From assembly GCA_965227335.1 (NCBI GenBank), contig CBDDFV010000001.1, positions 372,001-436,000 on the forward strand: DNA of 64,000 bases, given 5' to 3'. Source of the DNA: CBDDFV01 sp965227335. Lineage in GTDB: Bacteria; Planctomycetota; Phycisphaerae; Phycisphaerales; SM1A02. Of the stretch, positions 32,698 through 41,114 are shown in pieces. The notes beneath the pieces are model-generated. The model made no database searches, was not told where the DNA came from, and worked only from the letters and a program-made list of their open reading frames with translations. The stretch's first letter is position 1; each line of letters opens with the position of its first letter. The position numbers and the translations under genes were made by a program.

Positions 32698-35600
32698 ATG
32701 TTGCGTTCATTCCCTCAGATTGCTGTTGCTGCGCTCGTATTGTTCGTCTTGGCGATCACATCGGTGCAAGCAGATCCGATCCTGGAGATCGACTCGGATA
32801 CGTTGGAGAGTTACTTGCCCAGTGCGGCGAGCAACGTCCAGGACATCCGCCCGCTCCTTGAACAACGCGGGGTCACCATCGATGGGGGCGCGGCATCGTC
32901 GTTCGGAGGGCCGGGCGACTATGACCTCTTCGAGCCCACAGACCATGGCGGCATTGGCGTCGACCCTGAGTATCTTCCCCCTCAGGCACCGTTTGAGGTC
33001 TGCGATCCGAACATCGGCATCACGGGCGGACCAGCGGCGGCTTCGGTTGGCGGAAGGCCGCTGGGCCGACGTGGAGTTCTTGCCGGCGTGGAGCTTTGCC
33101 TGGGAACTCCGTCGATGGCGAGCATTGACCTGCGTTTTCCAGCGACAGTGCCATGGGTCGTCGGGCGCAGCTACAACGCGCGGCAGCAGACTTCAGGCGG
33201 CTCCTATCGAGCCAGCAGCGGCTACCAGGGGATGAACTGGTTCCAGAGCTCGCAGCCGGAGCTGGTCTTCTATGACGATGCGACGGATGCAGATGACCGG
33301 ATCTATCTGATCTACGGCGCAGACCGGTTCATCGAGTTCCGCCGTGGAGACGATGCAGGAACCGGCGACAGCACGAACACATTCCAGGCGGTCAATGGAG
33401 CAGCGGGAGCGATTGAGATCGCCACGAACGCCAGCGCGCCCGATCTGGCGACCTACACGACGCAAACCGGCATGCAGATGGTCTTCTTCTGGCATGGGGA
33501 TGCGGATACGGATGATGACGTCGAAGGCTCGATTTGGAAGGTCGTGAACGCCGATGGGGATGCCGCCTATGTGGGCCACGAGACCAACGCCGCCACGGCG
33601 ATCACCAACGGGTTCAATACGACGACGGGCGCGATCACCGAGGCGTTCGACAGCGCGGGCCGGCGGTTCACCTACACCTACACGAGCGGGATGCTCACCC
33701 AGGTGAAGGCGGAGGTCAATGACAGCGGCTGGGTGGAAGTGGGGAAGGTGGATTACGCGTACTACGTGAACGCGGATACGTACGGCGAAGACAATGACCT
33801 GGAGCTGGTCACGGTCACCATGCCGCTGACGGACTCGGGCGTCTCGGTGGAGCGGAACACGTACTACCGGTACTACGAGGGGACGTACCACGCGACCACG
33901 AACCCGGGCTACCACCATCAACTTGAATACGTCTATGGCCCGGAGGGCTTCCGGAACTACGAGCAGAACGTGGCGACCCCGATCACGGCCTCAGAGGATG
34001 ATTTGAAGCCGTATGCGTCAGCGTTCTTTGAGTACGACACGAGCCGTCGGATCGTCAGTGCGTGGTTCAACGGCGCGTGCGGGTGCTCTGGCGGGTCCGG
34101 GGCGGGCGAGCACGTCTTCGAGTACGAGACCAACGGCAGCTTCTCGGATACCAGCGGCTACGACACCGGCTGGGAGACGCGGACGATCGTGAAGCTCCCG
34201 GATGTCACCTACAAGGCCTCGGAAGGCTCGCTCTCGACGTATGTCACGCAGTACTTCGATGAGACCGGTCAGCCACTCTCACGGGTGATGACGGACGGGG
34301 ATCCAGATGACACTTCTCCCGCGCCAGACACCTGGGCGACCTACGTGGTGCGGAATTCGGACGGCTTGGTGACCGAGAGTCACTCGCCGTCCAATGTGAC
34401 GGGCTACACGCACAGCAGCGCGAGCTTTACGACCTCGACCTCGGCGGGGCTGGTGACGGTCTTCGAGTATCAAAGCTCTGGCGATACCGCTGGGCTTCTC
34501 GAGCATGTGAAGCACCAGGAGGGGACGAGCGGCAGCAAGTACCTGGACCAGACGATCGCGCTGACGACCCGAAGCCACACGGTGGGCGATGCGGAGGTGA
34601 CCCGGCCCTTGATCGCCAGTCGGCGGACCTACCAGGACGAGATCACGTCTGGAACGACGGGGTCGCTGTTAACCTCCTACAGCTACACGTATCACAGCGC
34701 GACCGTCTCGGATCTGCTCTATCTGGCGGTGAAGAAGCGGACGACCACGCATCCGGCGGTGACGACGGCCAAGAACGGCTCGAACGCGTCGGATTCGATG
34801 GCGGTCTACCTGCGCCCGGATGGGACAACGGCGTTCATGGAAGCTGAGGATGGCGTCTTCACCTACACCAAGGTCGAAGAGGGGCTGGTGACGCAGAGTG
34901 TGCAGGATGTGAAGACGAATACGACCTCGTTCTTCCCCTCAGGCGATGATCCGAACACGGACTTCGGCATCACCGAGACGGGAGATGGCGTCCATCGGGT
35001 CACGTCCATGACCTACGACGATCAGGGACGGATGGACGAGACGACGCTGCCGGATGGCCGGGTGACCAAGACCTACTTCTCCAAGCTGGCCGACGAGCGG
35101 TTGGTGACGCTGCGGTTCCCGAAGTACGTCTCGGGGACAAGCACATTGCACGGTCCAGTCTCAGCCTCGGTGGCGAACCACGGTGGCGGGGCGGAAGCGC
35201 AGCTGACCATCGAGTTGGCCGGGGGCGCCAGCACCTCGGCGCTGACGGCGTTCATTGATGAGACGGATACGGATCCGCTCCTGGCGGTGGGCGTGGGTAC
35301 GGTCGCGCGCTACGCGACCAGTATCTTTGATGAGGCGGGCGGGCGCGTTGAAGAGACGCGGGCGTACTTCGACATCCCCGGTTCCGGCGCGGGGACGGAC
35401 GGAACCAACTACGACGCCTCGTTTATCGCCTACGACGACCGGGGGCGGCGGATTCGATCGGAGGCGCCGCATGGGACGATCTCGCGGACGCACTTTGATG
35501 CACTGGGCCGCGCGGTGACCCAGTGGGTGGGGACCAACGACAACGGGTATGAGGAAGGCGACTCTGCGGGTACTGCGGATATGGTGAAGGTCGCCGAGAC

Positions 35601-38600
35601 CGAATACGACAGCGGCGCCGATGGCGGGAACAGCCATGTGACCAATCGCACGGCGTTCGTTGAGGACGGGGCGACGGATAAGCGCGAGACGAGCTTCGAG
35701 CATGATGTGCGTGGCCGCGTATTGCTGGTCACGAGTCCGACCGCGCCGCACACCTTGACCGATTACGACAACCTTGGCCGCGCGACCGCCGTCGGTCAGT
35801 TCTCTTCCACCGCCTCGATTGTGGTGGGAACCGATACGGCAGCCTCAGAGATCACCAACCGGATGGCCTTGTCCAAGACCTTCTACGACGAGCGGGGGCG
35901 TGTGTACCGCACGCAGCGGCACAAGATCGATCAGTCTGACGGCTCTGATGATGACAGCCTGGCTTCTGATACCTGGTACGACGCGATGGGCCGGGTGATC
36001 AAGGTGGATGGCGAACAGCTCACCAAGACCGCCTACGATCGGCTTGGCCGAGCAACGCATCAGTTCACGCTGGCCAGCGACAACGACACCGGCTACGCGG
36101 ATGCCGACGATGTGACCGGGGACATCGTGCTGGTGGAATCGCAGACGGTCTATGAGTCCACCGACAGCAACAACGTGGTGATGCGCGCCTCGATCTCGCG
36201 GTTCCACGATGACTATGACACCGGCGAGACGACCGGCGCGTTGGACACCAACGCTGATGGCGATGATCTGATGTACACGGCCTCGAACATCGAGGGGCGG
36301 ATCCAGGTCACGGCCATGTGGTACGACGATCTGGACCGGATCACCGACTCGGTCAACTACGGCACCTACGGCGCGGCCACCTTCGATCGTGATGGCCTGG
36401 CGGTGCCGAGCCGGTCAGATACGGCGCTCTTGACCGAGTTCGCCTACAACGATGACGGGACGCAGCTCTCGGTGACCGATCCCAAGGACCTGGAATCGCG
36501 CACGCTCTATGACGACGCCGGCCGGCGGATCGCGACGATTGCGAACTACGTCAATGGGACGCCCTCGTCGGCCACCGGGGATGATGATGTCTACACCCGC
36601 TACGTCTACACCGATGGTCTGCAGACCAAGATGTGGGTGGATCTGGATGGGGACGACGTCGAAGACGCTGATGACCAGGTGACCGAATACACCTACGGGA
36701 CGACCAAGGGGGCCTCGGCGGGGGACTCCAAGATCGGGACCGGGCATCTCTTGGGAGAAATCGCCTATCCGGACTCTTCTGGCGCAAGTGATGTCGTATC
36801 ATATGCCTACAACGCTCAATCGCAGCAGGTCTGGATGCAGGATCAATCTGGGAACATCGTCGAGACCGACTATGACGACAGCGGTCGTCAAACGCATCGG
36901 CGCGTCACCACCATCGACACCGAGACGGTGAGCGATCCGGAGTCCTTCGATGATGCGGTGCTGCGGATCTCGACCACCTACGACGATCTCGGCCGGCGCG
37001 AGCTGGTGACCCAGTACGACCACGCCACCGTGGGCTCCGGGAGCGTCGTCGATGAGGTGAAGTTCACCTACGAGGACTGGGGGCTGATCTCGACCTTCGA
37101 GCAGGATCACAACTCTGCGGTGGGCGCCTCGGGCTCGGTGGATGATTACGAGATCAGCTACACCTACGCGAAATCCACCTCGGGGCGGAACACCATCTAC
37201 CGGCGCACCATGGTGATGCCCGATGGGACGACGCTGACCTACACCTCTGAGAGCACCGACGGGCTGCATGATGCAGACGCGAGGCGTGTGACCAAGGTGA
37301 AGGTGGGCGTCAACACCCTGGCCCGGTACTGGTACAACGGCGTGGGGCAGGTGGTGGGGACCGAGCTTCCAGAGCCCGATGTCGAGGCGAATCTGTTCTC
37401 CGGGACCTCCGGCGACTATGAGGATCTGGACCGCTTCAACCGGGTGACGGGGAGCAACTGGACCTCGAATGCGACCACCGCGTTCGACTACGTGGACTTT
37501 GACATCACCTACGACCGGAACTCGAACATCACGGTCGTCGAGGACGCCTTCCACAGCGGCTTCGATATCGAATACACCATGGACGATCTGGATCGTCTGG
37601 TGGATGCGCAGTACGGGACCTGGAACGGATCCTCGATCACCAGCGAATCGCGTCAGCAGACCTGGACGCTCGACCAGGTGGGCAACTGGGCGGTGGAGCA
37701 GCTCGATGTGGATGCCGATGGGCTGTTCACCTCCTCCGGTGAGCGGGATGATGATCGCACGCACAATGTGGTCAATGAGCTCACGGCGCGTGATATCGAT
37801 GATGACGGGACCGACGACTACGACCTGGTCTACGACAACGTCGGGAATCTGACGGACGATGACAAGGACTACGAATACGTCTACGACGCCTTTGGGCGAT
37901 TGCGCGAGATCCGAAAGACCGGCGACAGTTCGCTGGTCACGGAGAACACCTACAACGGTCTGGGCTTCCGGATTGGAGAGCACTACGACGTCGATGGCGA
38001 CGGGACCGTCGAGAGCACCTCTGATGATCCCTGGTTCCGCTACGTCTACACCGACCGGTGGCAGGACGTGGCCACCTTCCGCGCCGATGACACCGATCCC
38101 AAGGAGCAGTTCGTCTATCACGCGGCCGGCGCCAGCGGCTTTGGCGGCAGTTCGATGCTGGATGCGGTGGTCTTCCGTGACAAGGACGTGAACACCGCCT
38201 GGGCGTCGGCCTCCGATGGCGTCCTTGAGAACCGGATCTACTACAACCACAATTGGCGCGGGGATGTGGTGGCGATCATCAACGATGGGCGGCAGCAGAA
38301 GGAAGGCGCTCGCTACGAGCCCTACGGCAATCCGTTCGGATCGCCGGAAGGCGATACGAATTCAGACGGTCGCACGAATGGAACCGATGAGACGCAGATG
38401 GATACGTGGATCAACGCCTCCGCGTACGATCTGCGCGGCGACATGGATCTTGATGGGGACGTGGATGCCACCGATAAGGGGCTCGTGCTGACTGCCAGTG
38501 GGACCACCGCCGGGTACGGGGAGCTCTCGAATCGGGGGAATCGGAAGGCGGCAGGATCAGTGCGGCTTGCTGCTGCGCCTATCGCAACACACGAATTAGC

Positions 38601-39276
38601 GGGCCAAGCTAGGCTCGTAGAGTTGGGGCGACGCGTAGGTCGTTTGCTGGGCGTGTCCTACTCTATTCCGCCGATCGCCGAAGGCGCATCGCTGCAAGGC
38701 CCGTCTCTTACCGTTGAGCGGATAGGTACCATTGAAGAAGATTGTCGGCGGGGCTGTGAGTGGCAGTTCACGGCCACTATTCCTCCTGGCAAGCAGTGTA
38801 GCGACTACACGTTGCTGCAGGTCGTCGATAACTACTACGATTGCACGACAGACTGTTGCGGTGAAATTTCGGTGGGAGGGCCAACGCCCCCCACTTCTGG
38901 CCCGCCGTTCTTGGTTAGTGTTCGCTACACCGAGGAAGTTCCATGGCTCAATGGTCAGGCGCAAGGCACCTGCATCTCTGAGACCGATACGGCGCATTAC
39001 ACCGGTGATCCAGACGTTTATGAGGGTCTTCGTCAGATCGGATATCTGAAGCTCGTCGAGACGACGTCGCTTTCGCGGGGAAGGATTTCACGATGGGGGC
39101 CAAACCGGTTTTCGATGCGAGGATCTCCTGCGTGCACTGGTGCGATAAGTTCAGGGACCTGGCGAAGTGTCCGTAACAATGGTGCACGTGGCCTTCGTGT
39201 AGTCGCAGAAGCGTCTCGGGAGTTTAATGGAGTGTTTCGGTGTTGCTCAGAGATCCAGCACTTCTGTTTTCCGTGA
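32698..39276 (+). CDS. Giant secreted Rhs/YD-repeat protein
   Basis: The 2192-residue protein has AGGAGG before the ATG and a signal peptide (about residues 1 to 25). An N-terminal domain is followed by dozens of YD-type repeats (for example YDDLGRRELVTQYDH, YDDSGRQTHRRVT, YDAFGRLREIRKTG) that would form the Rhs shell. The core ends near residue 1885 with ARYEPYGNPFGSPEGD. A dockerin-like pair (DTNSDGRTNGTDE, DMDLDGDVDATDK) follows, then a low-GC Cys-containing tip of about 250 residues that matches no toxin I know. The frame in the last 75 codons may be shifted: another frame ends at 39176 with CVHWCDKFRDLAKCP. Confidence 0.85.
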   Translation: MLRSFPQIAVAALVLFVLAITSVQADPILEIDSDTLESYLPSAASNVQDIRPLLEQRGVTIDGGAASSFGGPGDYDLFEPTDHGGIGVDPEYLPPQAPFEVCDPNIGITGGPAAASVGGRPLGRRGVLAGVELCLGTPSMASIDLRFPATVPWVVGRSYNARQQTSGGSYRASSGYQGMNWFQSSQPELVFYDDATDADDRIYLIYGADRFIEFRRGDDAGTGDSTNTFQAVNGAAGAIEIATNASAPDLATYTTQTGMQMVFFWHGDADTDDDVEGSIWKVVNADGDAAYVGHETNAATAITNGFNTTTGAITEAFDSAGRRFTYTYTSGMLTQVKAEVNDSGWVEVGKVDYAYYVNADTYGEDNDLELVTVTMPLTDSGVSVERNTYYRYYEGTYHATTNPGYHHQLEYVYGPEGFRNYEQNVATPITASEDDLKPYASAFFEYDTSRRIVSAWFNGACGCSGGSGAGEHVFEYETNGSFSDTSGYDTGWETRTIVKLPDVTYKASEGSLSTYVTQYFDETGQPLSRVMTDGDPDDTSPAPDTWATYVVRNSDGLVTESHSPSNVTGYTHSSASFTTSTSAGLVTVFEYQSSGDTAGLLEHVKHQEGTSGSKYLDQTIALTTRSHTVGDAEVTRPLIASRRTYQDEITSGTTGSLLTSYSYTYHSATVSDLLYLAVKKRTTTHPAVTTAKNGSNASDSMAVYLRPDGTTAFMEAEDGVFTYTKVEEGLVTQSVQDVKTNTTSFFPSGDDPNTDFGITETGDGVHRVTSMTYDDQGRMDETTLPDGRVTKTYFSKLADERLVTLRFPKYVSGTSTLHGPVSASVANHGGGAEAQLTIELAGGASTSALTAFIDETDTDPLLAVGVGTVARYATSIFDEAGGRVEETRAYFDIPGSGAGTDGTNYDASFIAYDDRGRRIRSEAPHGTISRTHFDALGRAVTQWVGTNDNGYEEGDSAGTADMVKVAETEYDSGADGGNSHVTNRTAFVEDGATDKRETSFEHDVRGRVLLVTSPTAPHTLTDYDNLGRATAVGQFSSTASIVVGTDTAASEITNRMALSKTFYDERGRVYRTQRHKIDQSDGSDDDSLASDTWYDAMGRVIKVDGEQLTKTAYDRLGRATHQFTLASDNDTGYADADDVTGDIVLVESQTVYESTDSNNVVMRASISRFHDDYDTGETTGALDTNADGDDLMYTASNIEGRIQVTAMWYDDLDRITDSVNYGTYGAATFDRDGLAVPSRSDTALLTEFAYNDDGTQLSVTDPKDLESRTLYDDAGRRIATIANYVNGTPSSATGDDDVYTRYVYTDGLQTKMWVDLDGDDVEDADDQVTEYTYGTTKGASAGDSKIGTGHLLGEIAYPDSSGASDVVSYAYNAQSQQVWMQDQSGNIVETDYDDSGRQTHRRVTTIDTETVSDPESFDDAVLRISTTYDDLGRRELVTQYDHATVGSGSVVDEVKFTYEDWGLISTFEQDHNSAVGASGSVDDYEISYTYAKSTSGRNTIYRRTMVMPDGTTLTYTSESTDGLHDADARRVTKVKVGVNTLARYWYNGVGQVVGTELPEPDVEANLFSGTSGDYEDLDRFNRVTGSNWTSNATTAFDYVDFDITYDRNSNITVVEDAFHSGFDIEYTMDDLDRLVDAQYGTWNGSSITSESRQQTWTLDQVGNWAVEQLDVDADGLFTSSGERDDDRTHNVVNELTARDIDDDGTDDYDLVYDNVGNLTDDDKDYEYVYDAFGRLREIRKTGDSSLVTENTYNGLGFRIGEHYDVDGDGTVESTSDDPWFRYVYTDRWQDVATFRADDTDPKEQFVYHAAGASGFGGSSMLDAVVFRDKDVNTAWASASDGVLENRIYYNHNWRGDVVAIINDGRQQKEGARYEPYGNPFGSPEGDTNSDGRTNGTDETQMDTWINASAYDLRGDMDLDGDVDATDKGLVLTASGTTAGYGELSNRGNRKAAGSVRLAAAPIATHELAGQARLVELGRRVGRLLGVSYSIPPIAEGASLQGPSLTVERIGTIEEDCRRGCEWQFTATIPPGKQCSDYTLLQVVDNYYDCTTDCCGEISVGGPTPPTSGPPFLVSVRYTEEVPWLNGQAQGTCISETDTAHYTGDPDVYEGLRQIGYLKLVETTSLSRGRISRWGPNRFSMRGSPACTGAISSGTWRSVRNNGARGLRVVAEASREFNGVFRCCSEIQHFCFP

Positions 39277-39284
39277 GGGATATT

Positions 39285-39920
39285 ATGCACAGGCGGACTG
39301 TTATAGGTATCACGGCGGCCGGACTTGTTGCCCCTATGTGTCGAGGGAGCTCTGGGCTTGAGCCAGAGACCACTCCCGTCCCATGGGATGAGTTGCTTCG
39401 TCGATCTAAGATAATCGAGTCGTTGAAACTGTGGCAGGACGAGAGTTCGTTCGCGGATTCAGACTGGGATAGGTACCTATCGGTGGCATCGTTGCTGGCG
39501 AGTGCCCCGCTCCGAGAAGTTGAAGACACATTCTTGGCATCGCTGATCCATATGGCCTCGGGAGAAAAGCAGAACCAAAGCCCCTGGTCGCGGGTAATGA
39601 TCCTCATTCGCTTGATATATGTAGTGCCGAATGACATTAACTCACAGATAGGTGATGGCGAGTATCTATTGGCGGCCGGGGGAGTTCGTGTTGACGTCGC
39701 GGGCGGCACTCAGTCTACTGCTGCCACCTTGCCGGTGTTGTGGGTCGACGGTCGTCCAATACTTGCCGCTCGCCTGGAGAAGCGCGGTGGCCAGTCTGGT
39801 AGTCGCTACAATCCTATGAAGGAGACGCGGTGGTGCGAGGCCAGATTGGCACGCAGGACGTACCGGCGGGATGCGAGTTGGGTAGCTCTGTGGCGCGACT
39901 ATCAGAGCGACAGTGAGTAG
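39285..39920 (+). CDS. Unknown protein downstream of Rhs tip
   Basis: The start has GAGGGA 4 nt upstream, overlapping the Rhs stop region, so it is probably co-transcribed with Rhs. The 211 residues begin MHRRTVIGITAAGLVAPMC, a short Arg-Arg start with a weak export-like hydrophobic stretch. The rest has no recognised domain; Asp/Glu and Trp are frequent. Base composition matches the Rhs tip and not the element average. An immunity or partner role for the Rhs tip is possible from position only. Confidence 0.5.
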   Translation: MHRRTVIGITAAGLVAPMCRGSSGLEPETTPVPWDELLRRSKIIESLKLWQDESSFADSDWDRYLSVASLLASAPLREVEDTFLASLIHMASGEKQNQSPWSRVMILIRLIYVVPNDINSQIGDGEYLLAAGGVRVDVAGGTQSTAATLPVLWVDGRPILAARLEKRGGQSGSRYNPMKETRWCEARLARRTYRRDASWVALWRDYQSDSE

Positions 39921-39984
39921 GGCATCGATCACCAATAACTAAGGCCAAGTAGTGGACGGCGGGTCGGATGTGGACGAGACTTCC

Positions 39985-41022
39985 TCATCGGTATGTAATC
40001 CTGAACGTCGGTGAATCTTCCGGGCGCGATTGGCGACGATCGTAGAGCTTGGTGGTCGATATGTTCGCGTGGCCCAACCATACTTGAACAAACGCGATGT
40101 CTGCCGAGTGTTCGAGTGCATTGGTGGCCGCCGTTGCTCGAAGTGCGTGCAAACACAGCCCATCGAGTAGGATGCCAGCTTCCGCGCCGTACTTCTTGAG
40201 CAGCTTGTAGATCCCATCTCCAGTTATGGCCTCATCAAGCCGTTCTCTGACGCGGCTCTTGACCGGCCGAAACAACGCCCCGTCTCGGTCTTCCCCGTGG
40301 CCGGCGACACTGAGATAGTCCTCGATCGCCGAGAGCGCTGCCGGATGGACCGGCACGTACCGGGTCTTGGAGCCCTTACCGAAGACCGTGAAATGCGTGA
40401 CACCCCGCCGCTCTCTCAGATCTCGAACTCGCAATTGTGCGACTTCTGATCGCCGCATCGCGTGGAAGAGGTACGTCGCCAAGATCGCACGGTCCCGGAC
40501 GGCCTTCACAGAGTTCCCGACTGGCGCTTTGAGAAGGGCTCGGGCCTGATCATCGGAGAGGGCAGGCGTCTTCCCCTCATTCGCGCCTTCGGTCGGCCGC
40601 TTGACGCCGGCGACCGGGTTGGTCTCCACGGCATTCTGATTGCACATGTAGTCATAGAGCGAACTGATCGCTGAGAGCTTGCGCCGAATGGTTGCCGCCG
40701 AGAGGCGCTGCGCCTCAAGCAGCCCACGCCACGCAATGACATGGGCCCGCGTGACGAGGCGGAACTCGTCTGCTTGCTCGATTCCGCAGAACGCGACGAA
40801 ATCGTCGACGTCACTCCGATAGGCTCGACGCGTATTTTCATTGTCGATGTTCGCGAGCCACACCGCTGCCGCCGGTACGTCAGCGAGGCGGTGGAACTGC
40901 TCTGCTGTCAGCATCCGTGACTGATCAGAAGGCAGGACGCGGCGCGTTCTGCGTCGCGCCACGTTCCTGCCTGAAATCGTGCGTAATTCCCGTTCCTGCA
41001 TGGCCGCCCGTGAGTCGACCAT
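39985..41022 (-). CDS. Second tyrosine recombinase (XerC/D-like)
   Basis: The 345-residue protein has a SAM-like N-terminal domain (TRRAYRSDVDDFVAFCG) and a complete catalytic domain: R190 (FHAMRRSE), K219 (GKGSKTR), H292 and R295 (LHALRAT), H318 (WLGHANIST) and Y327 (KLYDRR). It converges on the Rhs/partner genes and is far from the att repeats, so it is not the obvious integrase of the whole element. It could serve a nested element or rearrange the Rhs tip. An AT-rich stretch lies upstream. The exact start is uncertain. Confidence 0.85.
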   Translation of the reverse strand: MVDSRAAMQERELRTISGRNVARRRTRRVLPSDQSRMLTAEQFHRLADVPAAAVWLANIDNENTRRAYRSDVDDFVAFCGIEQADEFRLVTRAHVIAWRGLLEAQRLSAATIRRKLSAISSLYDYMCNQNAVETNPVAGVKRPTEGANEGKTPALSDDQARALLKAPVGNSVKAVRDRAILATYLFHAMRRSEVAQLRVRDLRERRGVTHFTVFGKGSKTRYVPVHPAALSAIEDYLSVAGHGEDRDGALFRPVKSRVRERLDEAITGDGIYKLLKKYGAEAGILLDGLCLHALRATAATNALEHSADIAFVQVWLGHANISTTKLYDRRQSRPEDSPTFRITYR

Positions 41023-41114
41023 ACATCTTGATAATGTATTTTATCAATACCAAGGTGATGATTGCGCTCAGCCGAATCCGCCTCCGGGCAGCAACTCGGC
41101 AAGATGGATCCAAT

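Noticed and set aside
33660..38240. Repeated short motifs in the Rhs gene considered as a CRISPR or tandem DNA repeat
   Set aside because: The repeats are degenerate at DNA level and arise from YD-repeat protein coding; no constant spacer-repeat spacing.
36799..38250. 483-codon minus-strand frame inside the Rhs gene
   Set aside because: It is the shadow of repetitive YD-repeat coding; no start signal or domain.
39985..41022. Second recombinase considered as the integrase of the whole element
   Set aside because: It is 7 kb from the nearest att copy, whereas another complete integrase with an excisionase-like gene ends in attR itself.
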